From an uncultured Eubacteriales bacterium (GTDB taxonomy: Bacteria; Bacillota; Clostridia; Oscillospirales; Acutalibacteraceae), in NCBI GenBank assembly GCA_934476085.1, contig CAKSNE010000018.1:1-43048 (forward strand): a stretch of DNA of 43,048 nucleotides, in the 5' to 3' direction. Positions within the stretch are counted from its first letter, which is position 1; the number at the start of each line of letters is the position of its first letter. Under the pieces are notes generated by a model. That model was given only the letters and a program-made list of their open reading frames with translations, did not search any database and was not told the DNA's origin. Below are positions 25,261 to 33,746 of the stretch, piece after piece. Position numbers and translations under genes: made by a program.

Positions 25261-25965
25261 CTACTTGTTCTCCCCATCGGTTACTTCAAAAAAATATCCC
25301 ACGCCGTAAACTGAACGAATATAATTATGTTCTTCGGTAAGTTTTTTTCTTAATTGTTTAACAATTGTATCAACGGTTCTGAAATCACCGTAATAGTCAA
25401 TTCCCCAAACCGCATCTAAAATACTTTCTCGGTCTAAAACTCTGTGCTCATTTTCTATTAAGTAAAGTAAAACATCAAATTCTTTAGGTGTTAAATCTAA
25501 AAGCTCTTGGTTTAAAAAGGCTCTTCTTCTAGCTTTATCTATAGACAAAGCGCCCTTTTTAACCAAATTTTTATTAGATTTATTTGCTCTTGAAATACAA
25601 GCCTTAATTTGCTCTTTTAAAACACTTAATAAAAAAGGTTTTGTTATGTAATTATCGGCACCGAGTTCAAAACCTTTTAACTGATCTTGTTCATGCTCTC
25701 TGGCAGAAAGCATTATAACCGGTATTTCTGAAGTTTCTCTAATAAATTTCAAAACATCAAAACCATCAATTTTAGGCATTATACCGTCTAACAAAACAAG
25801 ATCTATATTGTTTTTTTCTTTTTCAAAAACATTAATGGCTTCAGCACCGTCGGAGGCAACTAATACAGAAAAATCATTCTCTGATAAATAATCTGAAATA
25901 GTATTTCTTAATTTTGGATCATCATCAACTACAAGCACAGTATTTCTTACAGTATAGATAATCAT
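25261..25965 (-). CDS. OmpR/PhoB-family response regulator
   Basis: 234 residues. The receiver domain has LVVDDDPKLR (acidic pocket), phosphoacceptor Asp60 in LVLLDGIMPKIDG, and the conserved Lys in NYITKPF. The winged-helix DNA-binding domain spans about 135-228 (LTPKEFDVLLYLIENEHRVLDRESIL, DTIVKQLRKKL, YIRSVYGVGYFFE). AAAGGGGG stands only 2-3 bases before the ATG, a tight spacing, so a slightly later start is possible. It is the first gene of the eleven-gene operon, and an inverted repeat lies 54 bases upstream. Confidence 0.94.
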   Translation of the reverse strand: MIIYTVRNTVLVVDDDPKLRNTISDYLSENDFSVLVASDGAEAINVFEKEKNNIDLVLLDGIMPKIDGFDVLKFIRETSEIPVIMLSAREHEQDQLKGFELGADNYITKPFLLSVLKEQIKACISRANKSNKNLVKKGALSIDKARRRAFLNQELLDLTPKEFDVLLYLIENEHRVLDRESILDAVWGIDYYGDFRTVDTIVKQLRKKLTEEHNYIRSVYGVGYFFEVTDGENK

Positions 25966-26018
25966 TACCCCCTTTCTTTAAAATTCACCTTAATCATTCT
26001 AAACCAAAAATATGATAT

Positions 26019-26052
26019 AAATGTGATAAAAAAACAAAAAATTATCACATTT
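26019..26052. promoter_or_regulatory. Inverted repeat in front of the response-regulator operon
   Basis: Perfect 11-base arms AAATGTGATAA (26019-26029) and TTATCACATTT (26042-26052), 12 bases apart. It lies upstream of the response regulator gene and downstream of the gdhA terminator. The arms are AT-rich with no T-run at the right place, so an operator fits better than a terminator. Autoregulation by the response regulator is inferred. No clear -35/-10 pair was found nearby. Confidence 0.5.
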
Positions 26053-26076
26053 AAGTTCCTTATAAAAACGAGAAAA

Positions 26077-26101
26077 ACGGAAGAGATAAAATCCCTTCCG
26101 T
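26077..26101 (-). terminator. Terminator of gdhA
   Basis: On the minus strand, a 7-bp stem (ACGGAAG and its complement, 26077-26083 and 26095-26101) is followed by a T-run (26073-26077). Confidence 0.75.
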
Positions 26102-26119
26102 TATTAAACTCATTTTAAA

Positions 26120-27466
26120 TTAGCAAATTCCTTGAGCCATCATAGCATCAGCAACTTTCAAGAAACCGGCAATATTTGCACCGGCAACGAGATTGTCTTT
26201 CATGCCGTATTTTTCAGCAGCATTTGCAGAATTATGATAAATGTTAACCATAATATCTTTTAATTTGCTGTCAACTTCTTCAAATGTCCAAGAATATCTT
26301 TGTGAATTCTGGCTCATTTCTAATGCAGAAGTAGCAACGCCGCCTGCGTTAGCAGCCTTTGCAGGACCAAACATAACGCCGTTTGACTGGAATACTTCAA
26401 CTGCTTCAGGAGTTGAAGGCATATTAGCACCTTCAGCAACAGCAATTACGCCGTTTTTAACAAGTGCTTCAGCAGAAGCTTTATCAAGCTCGTTTTGTGT
26501 AGCACAAGGAAGAGCAATATCACATTTAATTGTCCAGATACCTGAACAACCTTCATGATATTCTGCTTCAGGATGTTTTGTAAGGTACTCTTTAATTCTC
26601 TTTCTTTCAACTTCTTTAAGTTGTTTTACATAGTCAAGGTCAATACCGTTTTTATCGTAAACATAACCGTTTGAATCAGAAAGTGCAACAACTTTACCGC
26701 CGAGTTGAGTTGCTTTTTCAGTAGCGTAAATAGCAACGTTACCTGAACCTGAAATAACAACAGTTTTACCTTTGAAAGAGTTATCTTTTGCATTGAGCAT
26801 TTCTTCAGTGAAGTAGCAAAGACCATAGCCTGTTGCTTGAGTTCTTGCGAGTGAACCGCCGTAAGTTAAACCTTTACCGGTTAAAACGCCTGTAAACTCA
26901 TTGCGAAGTCTCTTGTACTGACCGTACATATAACCGATTTCTCTGCCGCCAACACCGATATCACCGGCAGGAACGTCTGTATCAGCACCGATATGTTTAG
27001 AAAGCTCTGTCATAAAGCTTTGGCAGAAACGCATAACTTCCATATCTGATTTACCCTTAGGATCAAAATCAGAACCGCCTTTACCGCCGCCGATTGGCAA
27101 GCCTGTAAGTGAGTTTTTGAAAATTTGTTCAAAACCTAAGAATTTGATAATACCTTCATATACTGATGGGTGGAAACGAAGACCGCCTTTGTATGGTCCG
27201 ATAGCACTATTGAACTGAATTCTAAAACCACGGTTTACCTGAACTTTACCATTGTCATCAACCCATGGTACTCTGAATTTAATAATTCTTTCAGGTTCAA
27301 CCAATCTTTCGATAAGTCCCCATTTTTCAAATTCAGGATGTACAGCTATAACAGGCTCTAGTGATTCTAAAACCTCTCTTACTGCCTGATGAAATTCCGG
27401 TTCATTCGGATTTCTTTTGATAACATCGTTCATTACTTTTTCAAGGTATTCACTTTTGAAACTCAT
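26120..27466 (-). CDS. gdhA: NADP-type glutamate dehydrogenase
   Basis: A 448-residue hexameric glutamate dehydrogenase that fixes ammonium on 2-oxoglutarate. It has NRGFRIQFNSAIGPYKGGLRF, the catalytic Lys in LPIGGGKGGSDFDPKGKS, DVPAGDIGVGGREIG, and a Rossmann GSGNVAIYATEKA motif. Length and motifs match the biosynthetic S50-I hexamer family. Cofactor preference is inferred from family, not from a visible NADP determinant. AGGAGG precedes the ATG. It is monocistronic: consensus promoter upstream with a leader of about 130 bases, terminator downstream. Confidence 0.95.
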   Translation of the reverse strand: MSFKSEYLEKVMNDVIKRNPNEPEFHQAVREVLESLEPVIAVHPEFEKWGLIERLVEPERIIKFRVPWVDDNGKVQVNRGFRIQFNSAIGPYKGGLRFHPSVYEGIIKFLGFEQIFKNSLTGLPIGGGKGGSDFDPKGKSDMEVMRFCQSFMTELSKHIGADTDVPAGDIGVGGREIGYMYGQYKRLRNEFTGVLTGKGLTYGGSLARTQATGYGLCYFTEEMLNAKDNSFKGKTVVISGSGNVAIYATEKATQLGGKVVALSDSNGYVYDKNGIDLDYVKQLKEVERKRIKEYLTKHPEAEYHEGCSGIWTIKCDIALPCATQNELDKASAEALVKNGVIAVAEGANMPSTPEAVEVFQSNGVMFGPAKAANAGGVATSALEMSQNSQRYSWTFEEVDSKLKDIMVNIYHNSANAAEKYGMKDNLVAGANIAGFLKVADAMMAQGIC

Positions 27467-27603
27467 TGAAAAAATCCTCCTTATAAAATATAAACTTTGA
27501 AAACAACAAATTCCGCAATTCGTTGCTTATAGCAATATAAATACATATTCATGCAATAGGTTTTAAAAATCCAACTCACACAAATCATTTATCGCACTTT
27601 GTA

Positions 27604-27632
27604 ATTATATTATTTTTTGTGCTATTTGTCAA
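27604..27632 (-). promoter_or_regulatory. Perfect consensus sigma-A promoter of gdhA
   Basis: On the minus strand, TTGACA (27627-27632), 17 bases, and TATAAT (27604-27609). The leader of about 130 bases has a weak stem (CAAC.AATT / AATT.GTTG near 27500-27525) and no riboswitch that I recognise. Confidence 0.9.
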
Positions 27633-28140
27633 TATTTCAGAGATAAAAAAATTGATATAACACACAAAACCTTTGAAATGTTTTTACACATCAACGGCTT
27701 TGTTTTTAAATTCTTCTTTTTTCATTTTTATTTTGCCGGATTGCCTCATCGTCTGAATAAAGTTAGTAATTTGCAATTTTCATCTAAGATTTTTCACATA
27801 ATTTTTAGGATGATATATTATGATACATTTGATGAATAGTTATAATCAAACTAAATATCCAATATAAACATTAAAATAAAAATAATTTATTATAATGTAT
27901 TAAATTTTATTAATTTTTTGATATTTATTTCATTTTCGATACATATAGATTAAAAAGCATAGATTTATATTAATTAAACATTATTTTAAATTATATTCAT
28001 TACGATTTTGTGCAATCTATTCAAAATATTATATATTTATTGTAGCTTGTGTCAATAGAAAAAAATTCTAGGTTATGTTAATATAATTATGTGCATAACT
28101 AGTTTTTAGCATAAAAAATAGTAAAGGAGAAAAGAATTAT
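27633..28140. other. AT-rich intergenic region between divergent gdhA and the giant surface protein
   Basis: About 500 bases with no supportable gene, tRNA or strong hairpin. A TATAAT at 28082-28087 is a possible -10 element for the surface protein gene, but no good -35 box stands at the right distance. The unusually long leader, or an alternative sigma factor, could explain this. GGAG before 28141 is the ribosome site. Confidence 0.5.
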
Positions 28141-31100
28141 ATGAGAAAACTATTGAGCATTGTACTGTCTTTATTGATGGTACTGGCCATTCTTCCGATG
28201 GCTACTTTCTCAGTTTCGGCGGCAGATTATACTATCACTACCGAAGCAGAACTTGCTGAGTATCTTTCAAACAACTCGCAAGATAACATTACTTTAGGTG
28301 ATGATATTATTGTTACTTCACCTATTAAAAACCAAAGCGGTAGAGCCGATACACTTTTATTAAACGGTCATACCATTACATACGCTCCGGGTGATGATAC
28401 TACAACCGAAGCTATGATTCAAGAATTGGCATCACAATGGGATCAAAGCAAATTGACCATTAAAAACAGTGATGCTGACAAGGGCGGTTTTGAAAATCAA
28501 TCTTCAAATGCTCCTTTGTTTGCAACAACAGGTCAAGCACAAGTTGTTTTTAATTCCGGTACATTTTATGGTGATCTTTCTGCTAAAATAGAAGGAACTA
28601 ACGCTTTAACATTTAATGGCGCAAATATGATTATCAAAGGTGCTGTTAATGCTACCGGTACAATGAACGTTACTCAAACAGTAACATTTGAATCAACTGT
28701 TACTTGTGACAAATTAACAACATCCAGCCAAAATTCAACTTTCAACGGTGATGTTAATGTAAAAACACTTGAAGCAGCAAAAGGTGTTTTTGGCAACATT
28801 ACTGCAACTGATAGTTTTAAAGTTTCCGGTGCAATAACTGCTAACAATGTTACAGCAGACTATGCTGCAATCAGTGCCGGAGCTAAAATAACCACACTAG
28901 ATGCTAATGAAGCTTATTTATTAAAATCAACTATAGAAAATGTTACAGTTGCCAAAAAAGCTATTGCTCTTAATGCAACTATAAACGGAGCTTTAACTGC
29001 AACAGCTAATAGCGATGTTTTAATTGTCGGCGGTACTACAAATGCAGTTACCGGCGAAGGCAACTTTGTAATCAAAGGCGGTAAATTTAATTTTGATCCT
29101 ACTGATTACTTATATAAAGATGCCGTTTCTACTGCTGTAGGCGAAACTTACCAAGTTGTTAGTTACGCATTTGATGTAAACGGTGCAAAATTCTCCAACA
29201 TTGCAGCTGCTCAAACCGCTGCAAGCACAGGCGCAACTATTAAATTAATTGACGATTATTATATTACTTCTGATAGCACAACATTTTTAACACTTACTAA
29301 AAATGATTTAACTCTTGATTTAAATGGCTACACAATCAGCGACTTATCTGATAAAGGTGCTTTCTCAGGAAGCAATAAATTCATTTATTGCAATAGCACA
29401 GATGTTACAAAATTCAAATTAACAGATAGCACTTACAACACAACCGGCGGCGGTAAAATTGTTATTCACGGCGGTGGTTCAAATAGCGGTACTGAATATT
29501 GTTTCACTTTTAAAGCAATTTCAGACAGTACAACTCCGGTTGATTTAACATTTGAAAACTGTTCTGTAAACACTAATACAAGCTGTTACGTTAACAACGG
29601 CGGTATTATGAATCTTTCAGGCGGTTCAATTGCTGATAACACTTTAAAATTCAAAAACTTCACTTTGAAAAACATTACAACAAGCGGAAATACCGGACAG
29701 GGTTATAACGGTATTTTAGTTGCTGCAAAATTCGATATAACAGCTGATAATTTTGATTATTTTGCAGAAAGAAACGCATTTATGCTTAATGTTAACAACA
29801 TATCATTAAACATTAAAAACTCTAAAATAGGTTACGCAAGAACCTACGGTATTAACTTAAGCTCTAATGCAAATGTTGTTACAACAGCTACTGTTAATGC
29901 TGAAAATTCAAAATTCTATAACACAACATTATGGGGTGGAAACATCGTAAATATCGGCAACAAAATTGCTGACACAACTCAAACATTCAAAAATTGTTCA
30001 TTTGATGTTTACAAGGGCACAGGCATTTTAACCTCAGGTGTAAATAACGCTATTAACCTTACAAGTTGTACTTTTACAAACTTAACTGATGGTAGTGTAT
30101 ACCCGTTAACTGTTGGTGGTACAGATACAATGAAAGCTTATGATTGCGAATTCATTGCTACCAACTTTGATTCAAAAATTGCTACAATCAATGCAAACGC
30201 AACATTAATTCTTGATAAAAACTCAAGAGCTACAAATACATTTACTAAAAACTCCAATGGAACAGCTGCTGCTTTCTTAATGAACGGTACATCTGATACA
30301 GCTAAAGCAAATCTTATTGTTAATCACTTTACTGCAACAGGATACAGAAACTTTGTTACTTCAAAAAATAATTACGCAAACATCTACATTGAAGACCTTA
30401 GTTTTGAAAAAGACGAAGGCAGAAACCAATGGAACGGCGGCGGTAACTTTGTTGATAAAGGTACTGTTACATTAGGCGAAGGTTATAACGTTTATGTTGA
30501 CGATAATGAAGAGCCTTATGAAAACTTTAACTGGTTATCAAATGATAATATAGGAAAAGTTCTTGTAAACAATCCTAATTTAAGACTCGTTACTGTCGGT
30601 GATGAAACTTATAAGGTAAATTTAGGTTCTGGTTTCGTTCTTCCTGAAAATACAAGCCCTGATTTCAAAGGTTACACACTCGATTACAAAACTCTTGTGC
30701 AACCAGGCGAAGAAATAGTTGTAAATGAAAATATGGTATTTAATCCTATTACAAAGATTTTATCAGACAGCGATTTCACAATCGACACAACTGATAAGAT
30801 TTATACAGGATCTGATATCACTACCGATATCACTACTGATATTAATGCAACTAATTATAAAGTATCTTATGATAACAATGTTAATGTCGGCGAAGCTACT
30901 GTTACTATAACAGGTGCAAGATCATGCTTCGGCAGTGTTTCAGCAACATTTAATATCACTCCAAAAGATTTAGACGAAGCTGATCTTACTGTTGATACAG
31001 CTGACAAAGCTTACAGAGGCAATGAAATTAAGCCTGTTGTTACAAGTGATATTTTAACAATGGATGATTATGATGTAGTTTATACAAACAACACTAATGT

Positions 31101-32988
31101 CGGTGAAGCTACTATTACTATTACCGGTAAGGGTAATTACGGCAGTGGAATTGTTAAACACTTTAATATCACAAAGAAAACTATCAACGAAAATGACTTT
31201 AACTTTGATTTAATCGATAAAACATATACTCGTAATGAAATTAAACCTGATGTTATTGCTAAGAAAATTGCTGATACAGACTTTGAAGTAATTTATACAA
31301 ACAACATTAATAAAGGTGAAGCTACTATTACCGTAAATGGTATAGGCAATAACTGTGAAGGTCAAATTGTAAAACACTTTAACATTGTTGAAAAAGCAAT
31401 TGCTGATGATGATTTCACATTTGATTTAACAGATAAAACTTATACCGGTTTAAATATTGAACCACAAGTTACAGCTGATGTTTTAACCGCTGACGATTAT
31501 GATGTTGTTTATACTGATAATAAAAATGTAGGTAAAGCTACTATTACTATCACAGGTAAAGGTAACTACAAAGGTCAGATTGTAAAACACTTTAACATTG
31601 TTGAAAAAGCAATAACCGAATCTGACTTTACATTTGATTTAGCTGACAAAGTTTATACCGGTAGCGAAATTAAACCTGATGTTACTTCTACCTTAGGTGA
31701 AAACGATTACGAAGTTGTTTATACAAACAATACTAACGCAGGCGAAGCTACTATTACTATTACAGGTAAAGGTAACTACAACAGCGAAGTTGTTAAACAC
31801 TTTAATATCACTGCTAAAGCTTTGACAGATGCAGATTTTGATGCTATTGCTGACAGAGTTTATGCAAACTGTGCTTTAGAGCCAAGCGTTACTGCATTAA
31901 ATAATCTTATTACATCTAATGATTATGATGTAGTTTATACAGACAACACTAATGCAGGTGAAGCTACTGTTACTATCACAGGTAAAAACAACTTTAGCGG
32001 CCAAATTGTAAAACACTTTAACATCACAGTAAAAACTATTTCTGATGATGACTTTACAATAGACCTCGTTAACAAAGTTTATACCGGTAGTGAAATCAAA
32101 CCTGATGTTACTTCTGAAACATTAAAAGAAACAGACTTTGAAGTAATTTACACAAGCAATATTAACAAAGGCGAAGCTACTATTACCGTAAACGGTATAG
32201 GCAATAACTGTGAAGGTCAAATTGTAAAACACTTTAACATTGTTGAAAAAGCAATAACCGAAGCTGACTTTACATTTGATTTAGCTGACAAAGTTTATAC
32301 CGGCAGCGAAATCAAACCTGTTGTTACTTCTACTTTAGGTAAAAATGATTACGAAGTTGTTTATACTAAGAACATTGTTGTAGGTACTGCTACTATTACT
32401 GTAAACGGTATTGGTAACTATGGTGAACAAATTGTTAAAACATTTAGCATAATTCCTAAAGCAATTAACGCAACTATGTTTAATGTTGATAAATCTACTG
32501 TTATCTACAATGGTAAAGCATTCGCAAAATCTGTTGTTTCCGGTTTAACAGCAAATGATTATACCGTAACCTATTCTAACAACACAAATGTGGGTACTGC
32601 TACTATCACTATTACCGGTATCGGTAACTACACAGGTACAGTAACTCAAACTTTCACTATTACAAAACCTAAGGTAACTGTAAAAGTTAAAAAGGTTACA
32701 GCATCATCTACTGCTAAAAAGAAAGTAACTGTTAAATGGAAAAAGGCTAAAAACATTGATGGTTATGCAATTAAAGTTTCTTTGAAGAAGTCACTCAAAG
32801 GGAAAGGCACAAAAACCATCTATACTAAGAATGCTAAAACCGCTAAAAAAGTAATTGCAAAATTAAAATCTAATAAAAAGTATTTTGTTGGCGTTGCAGG
32901 ATATAAAAAATATAAAAACAGTGCTAATAAAACTCTTAAAGTAATCGGTAAATTTACCAAAGCTAAAAAAGCAGTTACAATTAAATAA
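28141..32988 (+). CDS. Giant secreted surface protein: beta-helix-like region, nine Ig-like (MBG-type) repeats, Lys-rich FN3-like end
   Basis: 1615 residues. A signal peptide (LLSIVLSLLMVLAILPMATFSVSAA) is followed by a low-charge region, about 30-770, rich in N, T and S with short beta-strand repeats (NCSVNTNTSCYVNNGGIMNLSGG) that looks like a right-handed beta-helix. Residues about 873-1509 are nine tandem repeats of about 70 residues, pattern (D)FTFDLxDKVYTGSEIKP...DYxVVYTNNxNVGEATITITGKGNY. The last 100 residues form a lysine-rich FN3-like module. There is no LPXTG motif, S-layer domain or membrane anchor, so attachment may be electrostatic. AAAGGAG precedes the ATG. Likely an adhesin or matrix protein. 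Confidence 0.85.
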   Translation: MRKLLSIVLSLLMVLAILPMATFSVSAADYTITTEAELAEYLSNNSQDNITLGDDIIVTSPIKNQSGRADTLLLNGHTITYAPGDDTTTEAMIQELASQWDQSKLTIKNSDADKGGFENQSSNAPLFATTGQAQVVFNSGTFYGDLSAKIEGTNALTFNGANMIIKGAVNATGTMNVTQTVTFESTVTCDKLTTSSQNSTFNGDVNVKTLEAAKGVFGNITATDSFKVSGAITANNVTADYAAISAGAKITTLDANEAYLLKSTIENVTVAKKAIALNATINGALTATANSDVLIVGGTTNAVTGEGNFVIKGGKFNFDPTDYLYKDAVSTAVGETYQVVSYAFDVNGAKFSNIAAAQTAASTGATIKLIDDYYITSDSTTFLTLTKNDLTLDLNGYTISDLSDKGAFSGSNKFIYCNSTDVTKFKLTDSTYNTTGGGKIVIHGGGSNSGTEYCFTFKAISDSTTPVDLTFENCSVNTNTSCYVNNGGIMNLSGGSIADNTLKFKNFTLKNITTSGNTGQGYNGILVAAKFDITADNFDYFAERNAFMLNVNNISLNIKNSKIGYARTYGINLSSNANVVTTATVNAENSKFYNTTLWGGNIVNIGNKIADTTQTFKNCSFDVYKGTGILTSGVNNAINLTSCTFTNLTDGSVYPLTVGGTDTMKAYDCEFIATNFDSKIATINANATLILDKNSRATNTFTKNSNGTAAAFLMNGTSDTAKANLIVNHFTATGYRNFVTSKNNYANIYIEDLSFEKDEGRNQWNGGGNFVDKGTVTLGEGYNVYVDDNEEPYENFNWLSNDNIGKVLVNNPNLRLVTVGDETYKVNLGSGFVLPENTSPDFKGYTLDYKTLVQPGEEIVVNENMVFNPITKILSDSDFTIDTTDKIYTGSDITTDITTDINATNYKVSYDNNVNVGEATVTITGARSCFGSVSATFNITPKDLDEADLTVDTADKAYRGNEIKPVVTSDILTMDDYDVVYTNNTNVGEATITITGKGNYGSGIVKHFNITKKTINENDFNFDLIDKTYTRNEIKPDVIAKKIADTDFEVIYTNNINKGEATITVNGIGNNCEGQIVKHFNIVEKAIADDDFTFDLTDKTYTGLNIEPQVTADVLTADDYDVVYTDNKNVGKATITITGKGNYKGQIVKHFNIVEKAITESDFTFDLADKVYTGSEIKPDVTSTLGENDYEVVYTNNTNAGEATITITGKGNYNSEVVKHFNITAKALTDADFDAIADRVYANCALEPSVTALNNLITSNDYDVVYTDNTNAGEATVTITGKNNFSGQIVKHFNITVKTISDDDFTIDLVNKVYTGSEIKPDVTSETLKETDFEVIYTSNINKGEATITVNGIGNNCEGQIVKHFNIVEKAITEADFTFDLADKVYTGSEIKPVVTSTLGKNDYEVVYTKNIVVGTATITVNGIGNYGEQIVKTFSIIPKAINATMFNVDKSTVIYNGKAFAKSVVSGLTANDYTVTYSNNTNVGTATITITGIGNYTGTVTQTFTITKPKVTVKVKKVTASSTAKKKVTVKWKKAKNIDGYAIKVSLKKSLKGKGTKTIYTKNAKTAKKVIAKLKSNKKYFVGVAGYKKYKNSANKTLKVIGKFTKAKKAVTIK
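30757..32667 (+). repeat. Nine tandem coding repeats of about 210 bases
   Basis: Each unit encodes one Ig-like module. Copies 3 and 7 (near 31313-31400 and 32166-32253) are almost identical in DNA over about 90 bases. The junction of copies 4-5 likewise matches that of copies 7-8, pointing to recent duplication or gene conversion. Copies 1 and 9 are the most divergent. Confidence 0.88.
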
Positions 32989-33005
32989 TTAAAACCAGTT
33001 GTTTT

Positions 33006-33045
33006 AACCACCGTCTTAAATTTTAAGGCGGTGGTTTTCTTTTTT
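33006..33045 (+). terminator. Terminator of the giant surface protein gene
   Basis: An 8-bp stem AACCACCG/CGGTGGTT, extended by a wobble pair and CTTAA/TTAAG, runs into a T-rich tract. Confidence 0.85.
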
Positions 33046-33050
33046 ATTGA

Positions 33051-33079
33051 TTGTAAATTATAAAAAAATATGTTACAAT
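33051..33079 (+). promoter_or_regulatory. Extended -10 promoter of the GNAT gene
   Basis: TTGTAA (33051-33056), a 17-base spacer, and TGT immediately before TACAAT (33074-33079). Confidence 0.65.
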
Positions 33080-33109
33080 GAATAAGAAATTTAAGGTTAA
33101 GAGAGCGTT

Positions 33110-33664
33110 TTGAAATTTATGGATAATAAAAAACTTGAATTTAAACTTTTAAAAGGCAAAGAAATTTCCGATGAACTTTTCAATGAATTCTATAATTATT
33201 TAATAGAATCAATGCGAAAAGATGAATATAGAAGCTATGAAAAGCAAAAATCCCTTTTAGAAAAAGAACATTACCAAATTCTTTTTTGTTTTTTTGAAAA
33301 CAGAATTATAGGCGTTATGGCCCTTTGGCGTTTATCAAGTTTTGAATTTATTGAACATTTTGCAGTAAAAAAGGAATGTCGAGGAAAAGGCATCGGTAGC
33401 AAAATGATTGAGTTTATTCAAAACAAATTTAACAACAAAGTTATTTTAGAAGTAGAATTGCCATATAATGAAACTAATAGAAAAAGAATTTATTTTTATG
33501 AGCAACACGGTTTTTCTTATAATGATTTTGAGTATTTTCAAACACCTTTAAACCAAGGTGACGAACCATTACCGCTTAGAATTATGAGTTATCCCGATCC
33601 AATAAACAGAAAAGAATTTGAAAAAGCACAAAATTTACTAAAAGAAAGTGCTTATAAACATTAA
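33110..33664 (+). CDS. GNAT-family N-acetyltransferase
   Basis: 184 residues. The acetyl-CoA-binding motif A is clear in FAVKKECRGKGIGSKMIEFIQ (residues about 84-105, with the R/Q-x-x-G-x-G/A loop), preceded by the strand GVMALWRL and followed by LEVELPYNETNRKRIYFYEQHGF. The TTG at 33110 is kept, but ATG at 33119 is equally possible because neither has a strong ribosome site. The acceptor is unknown. It stands alone between a terminator and the next promoter. Confidence 0.85.
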   Translation: MKFMDNKKLEFKLLKGKEISDELFNEFYNYLIESMRKDEYRSYEKQKSLLEKEHYQILFCFFENRIIGVMALWRLSSFEFIEHFAVKKECRGKGIGSKMIEFIQNKFNNKVILEVELPYNETNRKRIYFYEQHGFSYNDFEYFQTPLNQGDEPLPLRIMSYPDPINRKEFEKAQNLLKESAYKH

Positions 33665-33682
33665 ATTTCTTGTATTTAACAA

Positions 33683-33711
33683 TTGAAACTATCAGTTTTT
33701 TGATATATAAT
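33683..33711 (+). promoter_or_regulatory. Promoter of the polysaccharide deacetylase operon
   Basis: TTGAAA (33683-33688), a 17-base spacer and TATAAT (33706-33711), 36 bases before the start codon. Confidence 0.82.
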
Positions 33712-33746
33712 AGTTAATTGAAAAATATTTATGAAGGCGATATTAA

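Noticed and set aside
30757..32667. CRISPR-like or intergenic repeat array
   Set aside because: The repeats are about 210 bases, in frame and coding, with no short palindromic unit or unique spacers. No CRISPR array was found anywhere in the window.
28141..32988. Glycan lyase activity for the beta-helix part of the giant protein
   Set aside because: The region only looks like a right-handed beta-helix by composition; no lyase or pectinase catalytic motif was seen.
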